From Bacillota bacterium (GTDB lineage: Bacteria > Bacillota > Clostridia > Lachnospirales > Cellulosilyticaceae): DNA of 64,000 nt. How positions within the stretch are numbered: the stretch's first letter is position 1; each line of letters opens with the position of its first letter. Below are positions 8,768 through 17,185 of this stretch, one piece after another. The stretch lies in NCBI GenBank assembly GCA_023436395.1, contig JAEZJJ010000036.1:1-64000 (forward strand). The letters are read 5' to 3'. The position numbers and the translations under genes were made by a program. The notes under the pieces are model-generated. The model was given only the letters and a program-made list of their open reading frames with translations. It had not been told where the DNA came from and searched no databases.

Positions 8768-9694
8768 TTATTTTATTATCCCCAAAAACCTTGAACAGTT
8801 TCTAAAAAATATTTTATTGGTTATCTCAGGACCATAGTACTGAGTAAGTTTATCATAAAGCCTTCCTATCCTATCCACACTTTCTAAATCACTTGGCATT
8901 GTAGCCCCATCAAAATCTGAACCCAAGGCAATTACATCCTCTCCTCCCAACTCTAAAAAATGCGTAATATGAGGTATAAGCTCTGCCATAATTGCTGTGG
9001 TTGTACCATTGATAAACATAGGATAGAAGTTCATTCCTACCAATCCCTTTCGCTTAACAATCTCTTTAAAAGCTTCATCACTTAGATTTCTTGGGTGAGG
9101 ACATACTGTTTGACTATTAGAATGAGTTGCAATAAAAGGCTGGTCACTATAATTCACTATATCCCAAAATCCTTTCTCAGCTAGATGGGAAACATCCACA
9201 ATCATCCCTACTCTATTCATTTCATTCACTACTTTTTTACCAAATTCAGTAAGTCCCTCTGCCTTTTCTACCATGCATCCATCTGCCACTTCACATTTAC
9301 CATTCCAAGTCAGTGTCATAAATCTAATTCCCTTATCATAAAACTCCTGTACCCTACTTACTTTGCCCCCTAATGCAGCAGAGCCTTCTATAGCTAACAT
9401 TGCAACTCTCTTCCCTTGCTCTAATACCTTCTCTATTTGAGCACCATCTGTGCAAACTTTCACTAAATCCGCATTCTTATTTAACTCTAACATAAAATGG
9501 TCATACACCATGCAAAAGTGCTCATAGGCTGCTTCGCCTCTTCGTTCATCATTCATCCAAATGGCATAAACCTGTACCCATTTCTCAAAGTTCAAACCTT
9601 TTTCTATACTCAACTGCAAATTATTACTATAAAGACCTTGTTTTGTTTCAAAACATTCTGTAGCTGTATCACAATGTAAGTCAAAATATTTCAC
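8768..9694 (-). CDS. Membrane-dipeptidase family (M19) zinc hydrolase
   Basis: This protein of about 308 residues has the M19 zinc-site signatures: DLHCDT at the N-terminus, VDVSHL, FIATHSNSQTVCPHPRNL and LGSDFDG. Family members cleave dipeptides and some beta-lactam-like substrates. No signal peptide is seen, so a cytoplasmic site is likely. Start GTG 9694 is chosen because GGGAG lies at a proper distance and the product then begins MKYFDLHCDT; a GTG three codons upstream has no room for a ribosome site. The upstream 1.6 kb has no intact gene. Confidence 0.9.
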   Translation of the reverse strand: MKYFDLHCDTATECFETKQGLYSNNLQLSIEKGLNFEKWVQVYAIWMNDERRGEAAYEHFCMVYDHFMLELNKNADLVKVCTDGAQIEKVLEQGKRVAMLAIEGSAALGGKVSRVQEFYDKGIRFMTLTWNGKCEVADGCMVEKAEGLTEFGKKVVNEMNRVGMIVDVSHLAEKGFWDIVNYSDQPFIATHSNSQTVCPHPRNLSDEAFKEIVKRKGLVGMNFYPMFINGTTTAIMAELIPHITHFLELGGEDVIALGSDFDGATMPSDLESVDRIGRLYDKLTQYYGPEITNKIFFRNCSRFLGIIK

Positions 9695-9763
9695 TCTTCT
9701 CACTCCCTTATTAGCTTTACTCTATTCTATTATATTTTTCTTTCCTTATACAATGCTAATTTG

Positions 9764-10040
9764 CTTTGGTGTTTGTAAAAGATGGTGATAGGCGAAAAGG
9801 AGAGGGGAAGGGCTATCTTCCAGTACTCCAGTCCGTATTTTTTGAATCACTAAGCTCACTTATTTAGATGAACGCACGAAAACTCGCTACGCTCAAATAC
9901 CCACAGGGCACACGGCACTCGTGCTAAAACCCATCTAAAACGTTTGCTAAGTGCTTCTAAAAAATACTCCCAAGTCGCCCTTCCAGACAGCCCTTCCCTT
10001 CTCCTTTCTCTCAGCGTTATTGTACTTACAAACTACCACG
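9764..10040 (-). repeat. Large imperfect palindrome, element 1 (about 275 bp)
   Basis: Both ends pair over most of their length, for example aaggagaggggaagggct (9797-9814) with agcccttcccttctcctt (9989-10006), and the inner arm gtattttttga...tttagatg with catctaaa...aaaaaatac. Read on the minus strand its apex contains TGGGTTTTAG-CAC-GAGTG and TGAGCGTAGCGAGTTTTC-GTGC-GTTCAT, which the palindrome at 11036-11306 shares. No reading frame is present. Likely a mobile or structured-RNA element. Confidence 0.8.
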
Positions 10041-10414
10041 CTGAGTGAGACTGTGCGTAAAAACATAATGCCAAACTAAGCCTATAAGTATTTTTTTATG
10101 TTATTTCTATACTATAAAATATGCATAATTGCTCCTAATGTATTGAGCATCAAGATGTTTGGATATTTATTTGTAACAGGCATTATAACTTACTATCTCC
10201 ACAGTCAGCCCGAAGAACAATAAAAAATATTATTATAATTTCAGATTATAAATAAAACTGGGAGATACTTGTTATAAAGTGTCTCCCTGCAGCAATAAAT
10301 TACATTTGTTTGTATAAGTGTATGCGATTTTATGATTTGTCTAGATGATCTCTGTGCAACTGAAAGTTTCAAGTTCTGCACAAATTGGGATTTAATTATT
10401 ATACCCAATGATAC

Positions 10415-10776
10415 TTATAACTCGATATTACCTGTAACTGGTTTGTATTTATAATGCAAATCTGAGAAATACATTATTTCTCGAGTATTAGCCGCCCATA
10501 ACACAATTCGTTTTTCTTCGTTTTCTTTGGAGGAATATGTAACAACTAGATACGATACATTTGGTTCGTTACACGAAAGCCATTATTGGTTTCAACCTGC
10601 TTAATCGAATGTTTATAATAAGGGATGGCTAACAGTTTTTGTTACGGATGTAGTTAATCCAAAAAGAGCCCCGCTAGACCAATTACTCCCCTAATTATAA
10701 TAAAAAATAAGTGCAGCTGTCCTATCAGTAATACTGACTTAACAACTACACTTTTATAGTACCAAAAGAACCTCAT
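10415..10776 (-). pseudogene. Decayed gene fragment of unknown family
   Basis: Reading the minus strand, protein-like stretches continue across frames. One begins at ATG 10774-10776 (MRFFWYYKSVVV then a hydrophobic LHLFFIIIRGVIGLAGLFLD). It runs in frame through two TAA codons into LAIPYYKHSIKQVETNNG, then after one frameshift into YLVVTYSSKENEEK and VLWAANTREIMYFSDLHYKY, ending at TAA 10415-10417. The order and composition suggest one small membrane protein gene broken by stops and a frameshift. The family was not recognised. Another short coding-like stretch (ERYVILWEVVKL) ends near 10973 on the plus strand. Confidence 0.45.
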
Positions 10777-11035
10777 ACAGCGATGGTGGGGTTCATAACG
10801 ACGTGAAAGCAATAAGTATTTATAACCAAGTGCTCTCGGCGGATATATATTTTTTATACTTATCCTGGTGCCTATTGGTGTTTAAAGTTACAACTGCTCT
10901 GAAAAATCATACCAAGATGATGATAGAAGTACCGAAAGATATGTAATTCTATGGGAAGTTGTAAAACTCTAAAATCTTAGAAATAGTAACCATTAGTACT
11001 TTAAACACTAAAAAACCTGGGGCAGGCGCCCAAAC

Positions 11036-11306
11036 AATAACGTATAGGGCTACCCAGTATTTTGTTCTTGCCAAGCAGCAGCTATGTAGGCTGGATAGGG
11101 AGCTTGCTGGAAGCTGCCTTGGAGTGGAGTCTAGAGGCTCTTAATGAAGTAATCCTTATGGGTTTTAGGCTGAGTGTCTGAGCGTTAGCGAGTTTTCAGC
11201 CGTTCATAAGGATTACGAATTTAGAGCCTCTTGACGGAGTGAGACAGCAACTGGAAGTAAGTTGCCTAGCCAGTCTACATAGCAGTACCTCGCATCATAC
11301 GTTATT
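11036..11306 (+). repeat. Large imperfect palindrome, element 2 (271 bp)
   Basis: The ends are aataacgta (11036-11044) and tacgttatt (11298-11306). Arms pair through the whole length, including gtaatccttatg with cataaggattac near the apex. The apex holds TGGGTTTTAG-GCT-GAGTG and TGAGCGTTAGCGAGTTTTC-AGCC-GTTCAT, which matches element 1 with a compensatory change in the inner stem (GGCT/AGCC here, GCAC/GTGC there). Its last bases overlap the stop codon of the next gene, and its right half also occurs at 1-110. Confidence 0.88.
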
Positions 11307-11856
11307 AATCTTCCACAAATCTAAATGAGCTTATAATGAGTGGCATATATTCCTTTGAAGTCCATACAACCACATATTTATAGGGTACACCATCTATTGT
11401 AGTTGGCGTTTTATATTGTACCACTAAAGCTTCATCCCGGTCTTTAAAGAAATCTGGCTGGTCAGCTGAAGGATAGATGACCCTTGCTGGTTCTCCATCT
11501 ATTACAAAACTTCTTACTGTAGGATTAGTGCCATAGGGTGTATAAGGCTCATCAATTTGAGACTGAACGGCCTTATCTATATTTTCTCCAGTACCCGAAA
11601 ACCCACTTACTTCAAAGAAACCCGTGCTTCCTTCGTATTTATCTGAATATCTAGGATTTTTACTCCAAGTTCTTGGATATTTAAAGGCTACTTTATAACG
11701 TTCACTTACAAATTCATCTGTTGCAATCCCTGGTACAATCAATTCTTCATTGTTTTCAGTATCTCTTCTACCTAGTCTTGATTTTTCATTTCCTCTAAGT
11801 AGCCCACTTGCTACTAATAAACTTAAACTCATTAATGAAATGGCTTTCTTGTCCAT
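11305..11856 (-). CDS. Putative exported PsbP-like protein of unknown function
   Basis: The 183-residue product has an N-terminal hydrophobic segment (AISLMSLSLLVASGLL) that could be a signal or anchor, but no lipobox. The rest reads as a small alpha/beta domain with YKVAFKYPRTWSKNP near residue 54, a pattern common in PsbP-like and DUF-type lipoproteins, and VVVWTSKEYMPLIISSFRF near the end. The family assignment is weak. The gene stands alone, and its stop codon lies in the terminal repeat of the palindrome. Confidence 0.55.
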   Translation of the reverse strand: MDKKAISLMSLSLLVASGLLRGNEKSRLGRRDTENNEELIVPGIATDEFVSERYKVAFKYPRTWSKNPRYSDKYEGSTGFFEVSGFSGTGENIDKAVQSQIDEPYTPYGTNPTVRSFVIDGEPARVIYPSADQPDFFKDRDEALVVQYKTPTTIDGVPYKYVVVWTSKEYMPLIISSFRFVED

Positions 11857-11923
11857 AGCTCAATACCTCTTTTAAAGTTACTTTCATATTATCTTATTTA
11901 TCTAATTGGAAATATGTTCCTTA

Positions 11924-11977
11924 TACAACAATAAAAATCTATTTAAGCCATAGCTTAAATAGATTTTTATTGTTGTA
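11924..11977 (-). terminator. Perfect 25-bp inverted repeat, terminator of the DUF1540 gene
   Basis: Arms 11924-11948 and 11953-11977 are perfectly complementary around a 4-base loop (cata). The pair lies seven bases past the stop codon at 11984-11986. The arms contain A/T runs that could act as the U-tract, so it probably works as a terminator in either direction, although 25 perfect pairs are more than termination needs. Confidence 0.75.
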
Positions 11978-11983
11978 CTTTAT

Positions 11984-12307
11984 TTATTTTTGTTCAAAAC
12001 TCATACAGTCTGTCTCTGTATAAATTTCTGCATTGCCATTACAAGCATCCACTTGAATCTCATTAAGACTACAATGATCGTTAGAATGATATTTACATGT
12101 ATCTACTTGACAGAGAATGGCATCTGTATCTCCCCTATTTTCTGTATATTGGGCAAGATTACTGTAACCACTACGATTAAGAAAACTTCCACAACAAGTA
12201 GCTTGATTAGTTGTAGCTCCTTTGCCCCCTACATTAATAAGACTTGCACAACATACTTTATTTTGATTATATGAACAAGTATCAACACCACAATGAATTT
12301 TAGGCAT
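11984..12307 (-). CDS. DUF1540 domain protein (two Cys-rich units)
   Basis: This 107-residue soluble protein has two DUF1540 units: CGVDTCSYNQNKVCCASLINV at the start and CQVDTCKYHSNDHCSLNEIQV in the second half. Each has four spaced cysteines that could hold a metal. The function of DUF1540 is unknown. The gene begins 17 bp after the reverse rubrerythrin gene, with AAGGAGGG before its ATG, so the two form an operon. A role linked to redox or metal stress is inferred only from that neighbour. Confidence 0.85.
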   Translation of the reverse strand: MPKIHCGVDTCSYNQNKVCCASLINVGGKGATTNQATCCGSFLNRSGYSNLAQYTENRGDTDAILCQVDTCKYHSNDHCSLNEIQVDACNGNAEIYTETDCMSFEQK

Positions 12308-12324
12308 ACTTTTCCCTCCTTATG

Positions 12325-12867
12325 CTATTTAAAATATCTGTCCAGTAGGCCTTTAAATGCACAACCATGACGTGCTTCATCTTTTGCCATCTCATGAACG
12401 CTATCATGAATGGCATCTAAGTTTTGTGCTTTAGCAAGAGTTGCTATATCCTTTTTCCCTTGACAAGCACCATATTCTGCATCTATTCTAGCCATTAAAT
12501 TAGCTTTAGTATCTGGTTTAACGACCTCACCTAACATCTCTGCAAAGTTAGCTGCATGATTAGCTTCTTCATAGGCTATCCGCTTATATGCTTCAGCTAC
12601 CTCAGGATAACCCTCACGGTCAGCTTGCCTACTCATAGCAAGATACATACCTACTTCTGTGCATTCACCCATAAAGTGTGCACGAAGACCTTCTAAAATT
12701 TGAGGATCTACACCTTGGGCTACACCAATGCGATGTTCATCTGCCCATTGAAGCGTTTCTTTCATCTCCTCAAACTTTTCACTTCCTACATTACATATAG
12801 GACACTTTTCTGGTGGCTTTTCACCTTCATAAATATAACCACATACTGTACAAACGTATTTTTTCAT
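12325..12867 (-). CDS. Reverse rubrerythrin (rubredoxin domain first)
   Basis: In this 180-residue protein the rubredoxin domain is N-terminal (YVCTVCGYIYEG and PEKCPICNVG, four Cys for one iron). The ferritin-like diiron domain follows, with Glu/His helices such as EEANHAANFAE and EMAKDEARHG. This order is reversed from classical rubrerythrin and is known from clostridia, where the protein serves as an NADH-linked peroxidase/oxygen reductase in oxidative stress. It is cotranscribed with the DUF1540 gene. Confidence 0.93.
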   Translation of the reverse strand: MKKYVCTVCGYIYEGEKPPEKCPICNVGSEKFEEMKETLQWADEHRIGVAQGVDPQILEGLRAHFMGECTEVGMYLAMSRQADREGYPEVAEAYKRIAYEEANHAANFAEMLGEVVKPDTKANLMARIDAEYGACQGKKDIATLAKAQNLDAIHDSVHEMAKDEARHGCAFKGLLDRYFK

Positions 12868-12969
12868 GATTACATCCTTTCTTTAACATTAATGTTCCCT
12901 CTTATTATGTAAAAAAACACGATGAATTATGTAACTCGTCTTTATATAATTTATAGCTCAAAATGAAAA

Positions 12970-13008
12970 AATGAAGAATGTCACTTATCTTACTGACATT
13001 CTTCATTT
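12970..13008 (-). terminator. Terminator of the lipid operon (after cfa)
   Basis: A stem aatgaagaatgtca with tgacattcttcattt lies 17 bp past the cfa stop codon, and a U-rich tail follows on the minus strand. Confidence 0.85.
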
Positions 13009-13024
13009 CTATTCTATATTTTTA

Positions 13025-14206
13025 TTAGATCGTATATAAATAGTCTCTTGTCATGGGCATGTCATTATTAACACCTTTTGTAAAAAGTATCTGATGTAAA
13101 TCAATAACGCCATTATTAAAGCTAGCTGCACAGGAGGCGAGATACATTTCCCACATACGTATAAAACGTTCATCAAATAGATTTCTAATCTCTGGCAAAT
13201 GTGCTTCAAAGCGCTCATGCCAACAAAGTAAAGTTTTCACATAATGCCTTCTTAGGCTCTCTACATCTTGTACATAATATTTATAGTCTGCTGATAAATG
13301 AATAATCTCTCTTAAACTTGGGATAACACCGCCTGGAAAAATGTACTTCTTAATCCATGGATCTCCTGGATACTCCCCATATCCACTGATATAATGCAAT
13401 AAAAATACCCCTTGAGGCTTTAATACTGAATCTACACTTTTAAAAAACAGGTCATAATTCTCCCTGCCCACATGTTCAAGCATGCCTACACTGACAACGC
13501 GGTCAAATGTATGGTCAGAGGCACGAAGCTCCCTATAGTCCATTAATTCAACTTGTAAATAATCTTCTAAGCCTTCTTGTTGTATTCTTTCTTTAAATCC
13601 CTTGTATTGCTCTTCGCTTAGTGTAATGCCTACGCCTTTCACCCCGTAAGTTTTAGCTGCCTCTAGGAGTAAATATCCCCAACCACAACCAATATCCAGT
13701 AGTCTCATACCTTTGCGCAAATGAAGCTTCTTTAAAATATGATGTACCTTATTATATTGTGCTTCTTCTAAGGTATCCGTTTCCTTCTTAAAATAGGCAC
13801 AAGAATAACTCATGGACTTATCTAACCAAAGTTTATAAAAGTCATTTCCTAAATTGTAATGAGAGCATACTTCTTTTTTCTGATTTTTGGCTGAAGTAGA
13901 AGTATGCAATAACTTCTTTAAGGCACCATAATCTGTACTAAACTGGCTTTGAAATTTAAATAGTTCATTTAGAACTTCTACTAAATCTCCTTCTATTTCT
14001 AAATCACCATTCATGTAAGCCTCACCTAATGCTAATGAAGTACTCTTAAGCAGTTTCTTATAAGCTACTGGCTCATGAATAATTACTTTAAACTTAGAAG
14101 GTAGCTGTCCTATGTGAATTTCTTCACCTGTTTCAAACTTAACGTCAAAAGAAGTCCCTTCAAATCTTTTGAGGAACTTCTCCATTAATTTTGCTTGTAT
14201 GTTCAT
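13025..14206 (-). CDS. cfa: Cyclopropane-fatty-acyl-phospholipid synthase family methyltransferase
   Basis: This 393-residue protein carries the Cfa layout. An N-terminal lipid-binding region is followed by a SAM-dependent methyltransferase fold with LLDIGCGWGYLLLEAA and VVSVGMLEHVGREN. CSHYNLGNDFYKLWLD is a Cfa signature. The enzyme adds a methylene from SAM across the double bond of membrane acyl chains. It is last of three genes, 57 bp after a flippase-like gene, in a unit concerned with membrane lipids. GGAGTGAT precedes its ATG. Confidence 0.93.
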   Translation of the reverse strand: MNIQAKLMEKFLKRFEGTSFDVKFETGEEIHIGQLPSKFKVIIHEPVAYKKLLKSTSLALGEAYMNGDLEIEGDLVEVLNELFKFQSQFSTDYGALKKLLHTSTSAKNQKKEVCSHYNLGNDFYKLWLDKSMSYSCAYFKKETDTLEEAQYNKVHHILKKLHLRKGMRLLDIGCGWGYLLLEAAKTYGVKGVGITLSEEQYKGFKERIQQEGLEDYLQVELMDYRELRASDHTFDRVVSVGMLEHVGRENYDLFFKSVDSVLKPQGVFLLHYISGYGEYPGDPWIKKYIFPGGVIPSLREIIHLSADYKYYVQDVESLRRHYVKTLLCWHERFEAHLPEIRNLFDERFIRMWEMYLASCAASFNNGVIDLHQILFTKGVNNDMPMTRDYLYTI

Positions 14207-14263
14207 TTTATCACTCCTCTTAAGAGGAGTATCACCTATTTTTAGCTTTGCTATTCCATTAAC

Positions 14264-15292
14264 TCACATATTTCTACTACTTGCCAATCCCTTAACTTTA
14301 TGATTGGGTAACATCGTCATTACCCCTCCTATACTTAGAGGAATATAAAAGGTCATAAGCCTCCAACATAAAATGGCTGTTGGCAAAATAGTATTTGGAA
14401 AGAATAACTGAAAGAATAAAAAGAAGCTACCTTCTGCTACTCCAGATCCCCCTGGAACAGGCATAAAGGAAGAAATCATTAAAATAAAGGCAGCGGCTGC
14501 TATAATAACAAATACCTTTGTCCCACTCAAACCAAAAGCTCTATAAATCGTATAAGGAATGATAAAATAGGCTGTCAGTTGCATTGCCGTTAACATGCTT
14601 ATTTGTAAAAGTAGCCCTGCATTCTTTCGTAACAATCCTATGTTTTTATTAAATAAGTCAATCTGAGCTATAATATTTCTTTTGTGCCCTGTTGGATGCT
14701 TAATGATTCTCATACGATGTAATAAATTAATGCCCCAAAAGCCTGCCTTTTTAAGGGGCTCTTTCATAAATGCTGAGGCTACTAAAATCGTAACAACTCC
14801 TAGATTAATTAAAAATCCAATGACTGATAAGTAAACTAATCCGTTAATCTTCTCACAAAAGAATGAGAGCTGTAAAATTAAAACGATAAAAGAATAGACT
14901 GTTAAGATAAGCTGATAAATGATAAATTTAGTCATCAAGATGCTAATGGATGTACCTACTGGTACGCCTTGCTTCGCCATCATATAAGCTTGCATAGGTT
15001 GCCCCCCTGAAGCAAATGGCGTAATAGCATTAAAGAATTGCCCAGTCATAACTACCTTAAATGCATTCCATAAAGAATGTCCTCTTTGCATCTTATTAGT
15101 AAGCATGTGCTGTATGATAGTTTCTACGCCTAAGTATAATAAAATACATACCATACCAATAGCTAACCATTTAGGTGCCAGAGATTTCATACTCTCTATG
15201 ATACTGCTTGGTTCCCCAATACCAAGAAGTATCCAAGCCATGATGATACCTAACAATAGTACTAATACCACATTCCATCCGTACTTTCTCAT
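14264..15292 (-). CDS. LPG-synthase-TM/flippase-like integral membrane protein
   Basis: The 342-residue protein has about eight hydrophobic segments and the family hallmark FNAITPFASGGQPMQAYMM, which places it in the lysylphosphatidylglycerol synthase TM (UPF0104) family. It lacks the cytosolic LPG synthase domain, so it is a stand-alone membrane unit that may move or recognise lipids. Its ATG overlaps the TGA of the glycosyltransferase by ATGA, a sign of translational coupling. GT plus this family is a known pairing in glycolipid synthesis loci of Firmicutes. Confidence 0.88.
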   Translation of the reverse strand: MRKYGWNVVLVLLLGIIMAWILLGIGEPSSIIESMKSLAPKWLAIGMVCILLYLGVETIIQHMLTNKMQRGHSLWNAFKVVMTGQFFNAITPFASGGQPMQAYMMAKQGVPVGTSISILMTKFIIYQLILTVYSFIVLILQLSFFCEKINGLVYLSVIGFLINLGVVTILVASAFMKEPLKKAGFWGINLLHRMRIIKHPTGHKRNIIAQIDLFNKNIGLLRKNAGLLLQISMLTAMQLTAYFIIPYTIYRAFGLSGTKVFVIIAAAAFILMISSFMPVPGGSGVAEGSFFLFFQLFFPNTILPTAILCWRLMTFYIPLSIGGVMTMLPNHKVKGLASSRNM

Positions 15293-16353
15293 GAGGTGAG
15301 TTCTCCACTTGATAAATATATTTTCTTGTTCTCACATAATATCTCTGCATAAAACTCTTGCCACATAGATAAAATATGTTCTCTAGAATAAAACTCACTA
15401 CCTTCTTTTGATTTAGCGATATATTTTTCTCTATAAGTATCATCTTCTCTCAGTCTCTTAATATGCCCTATAAACTCCTCATTAGAATTTCCTTTCATAT
15501 AATAGTCAAACAGAATGTTCGGATAAATATCTAAATCTCTTAGTAGAATAGGGGTGTTGCAGTTCATCGCTTCTAGAATAATCATTGGGAATAATTCACT
15601 ATAAGATGGTAAAAACATCAAATCAGCCATATTATAGAGTTCATTCATCTTATCTCTTTCTACTATCCCTAAAAAGTGAACATTTCCAGGTGGGTTTTCT
15701 AAAAGTTCTTTAACCTCTTTATACCCTGAAGTAATATTGCCAAAGGAAAAGCCTCCTGCCCAGAAGAATTCCACATCTGGCATGCTTTTTGCAATCTCTA
15801 CAAATTCAAAAACACCTTTTCTAACTTGTAATTGCCCTGCACAAAGCACTACAAATTTATCTTTGGGAATATTATGAGCATTTCTAAGCTCCGTCTTCTG
15901 TGTATCAGTCATTTTAAAGAACTTATCTTTTGATACAAAGTTTGGGATATAGGCTATCTTATGTCTAGGAATCCCATAAGCCTCTAACTTTTCTATAAAA
16001 TTAGGGTTAACTGTTACAAGATAATCCATGCTCTTATAAAATTCAATGATATATTTATAGAAAACATGGGTTGCAATACTAGGTAATTTAATACTTCCAT
16101 CTACTGTTTCAGGTAGAAAATGTACTGCTCCTACTGTTATACTTTTCTTGACTTTTGCAAGGGGCAAACCTAAATAATAAGGAAAATTTATCGTATGATA
16201 ATGCATAATATCTGCACATTTCATCTTATTAACCTCTATTGTGTACTCCTCACCTAATCCAGTTTGCATTAAATCTAATTGTTCTAGATAGGCAGAACCA
16301 ACACCTTGTCCTTTTACCTTGTCTGCTGCCGATAGCATATTAATTGTTGGCAT
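15289..16353 (-). CDS. GT4-family glycosyltransferase, probably glycolipid-forming
   Basis: This 354-residue GT-B enzyme has a donor-binding half with VVLCAGQLQVRKGVFEFVE, GNVHFLGIVERDKM and a LPSYSELFPMIILEAMNC E(x7)E-type segment. The N-terminal HTINFPYYLG and VTVNPNFIEKLEAYGI resemble diacylglycerol glucosyltransferases of lactobacilli and streptococci. A membrane glycolipid product is inferred from this and from coupling to a lipid flippase-like gene and cfa. It leads the operon and has GGGAGG before its ATG. Confidence 0.85.
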   Translation of the reverse strand: MPTINMLSAADKVKGQGVGSAYLEQLDLMQTGLGEEYTIEVNKMKCADIMHYHTINFPYYLGLPLAKVKKSITVGAVHFLPETVDGSIKLPSIATHVFYKYIIEFYKSMDYLVTVNPNFIEKLEAYGIPRHKIAYIPNFVSKDKFFKMTDTQKTELRNAHNIPKDKFVVLCAGQLQVRKGVFEFVEIAKSMPDVEFFWAGGFSFGNITSGYKEVKELLENPPGNVHFLGIVERDKMNELYNMADLMFLPSYSELFPMIILEAMNCNTPILLRDLDIYPNILFDYYMKGNSNEEFIGHIKRLREDDTYREKYIAKSKEGSEFYSREHILSMWQEFYAEILCENKKIYLSSGELTS

Positions 16354-16455
16354 CTTTAAACCTCCCTACCAAAATTTCTTATAACTAACCTCTCTCATTA
16401 TACCTCACTTTTTACCTTGCAGTATAAATCTTAAGTTTTTTTAATATTTTTCATA

Positions 16456-17013
16456 TTAAATATAAGCTTTTAGATATTCATAGGCATTTTTATAGGCTCT
16501 CGTAAGGATACTTCCTCCATAGATGTTCTTCTTTTTTCCTTCTTTGGTTATCTTTTCACTTTTTCCAAAGGCAATAAGTTCTTCACCTATATATTCTTCC
16601 ATAGAGACTATAAATAGTGTATCCTTAACATACTGTACGCCAAATCTCTCAAAAATTTCCCACTTAGGGTGATTTAATAACTCTTCTTCATTATTTCCAT
16701 AATGGAATTTATATACACAGTAACAAAAGAAAATAATTTTGTCTACCATTTCAAGGTTATCAAATAATAAGTTATAAAGATACTTCTCTCCTACATACTC
16801 AGAAAAATTCATTTTCTTTTCTTTAGCATATGCTTTTAAGCCTTTAGGTGCAGGCTCATCTGAGTCTAATTCTAAATCTATTAGTGCCTTTGCATCACTC
16901 TTAGTAGCAGTATCTGGTAAACTAATTCCTAAGGATTTTGCATAATCCTTCTGCATCGTTGTGGCTGGACTTTCATCTATACGATTCATTAATTTTTGTC
17001 TCTGACTTCTCAT
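16456..17013 (-). CDS. Hypothetical soluble protein
   Basis: This protein of 185 residues is not recognised. The N-terminal third has a pattern of the kind TxxQxDYAKSLGISLPDTATKSDAKALID, like small helical SAP-type or helicase-accessory tails. The rest is rich in aromatic and charged residues without a clear motif. ATG 17013 is preferred because GGAGG lies five bases before it; an upstream TTG at 17025 would overlap that site. It stands alone between the lipid operon and the divergent SpoVB-like gene. Confidence 0.7.
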   Translation of the reverse strand: MRSQRQKLMNRIDESPATTMQKDYAKSLGISLPDTATKSDAKALIDLELDSDEPAPKGLKAYAKEKKMNFSEYVGEKYLYNLLFDNLEMVDKIIFFCYCVYKFHYGNNEEELLNHPKWEIFERFGVQYVKDTLFIVSMEEYIGEELIAFGKSEKITKEGKKKNIYGGSILTRAYKNAYEYLKAYI

Positions 17014-17185
17014 GTTCTCCTCCAATAATAATACTCTATACGTTATTATACCTAACTATTTTTCTGAAACGCAACGTCTATTTTGGGCTAACTAGTCCTA
17101 TTTTATCTTTTCTATACATATAATGAGTTCATAACCAGAATTCCTATCCATTCATTTCCTTATTAAATATAGAAAGGAGACACCT

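Noticed and set aside
1..11306. Composite transposon bounded by the palindromic elements at 1-110 and 11036-11306
   Set aside because: The ~11 kb between them holds ordinary housekeeping genes such as metG, no transposase was seen, and the left copy is cut by the window, so its limits are unknown.
15171..15443. Open frame overlapping the ends of the glycosyltransferase and flippase genes
   Set aside because: It lies in another frame across two coupled genes, with no ribosome site and no recognisable protein.
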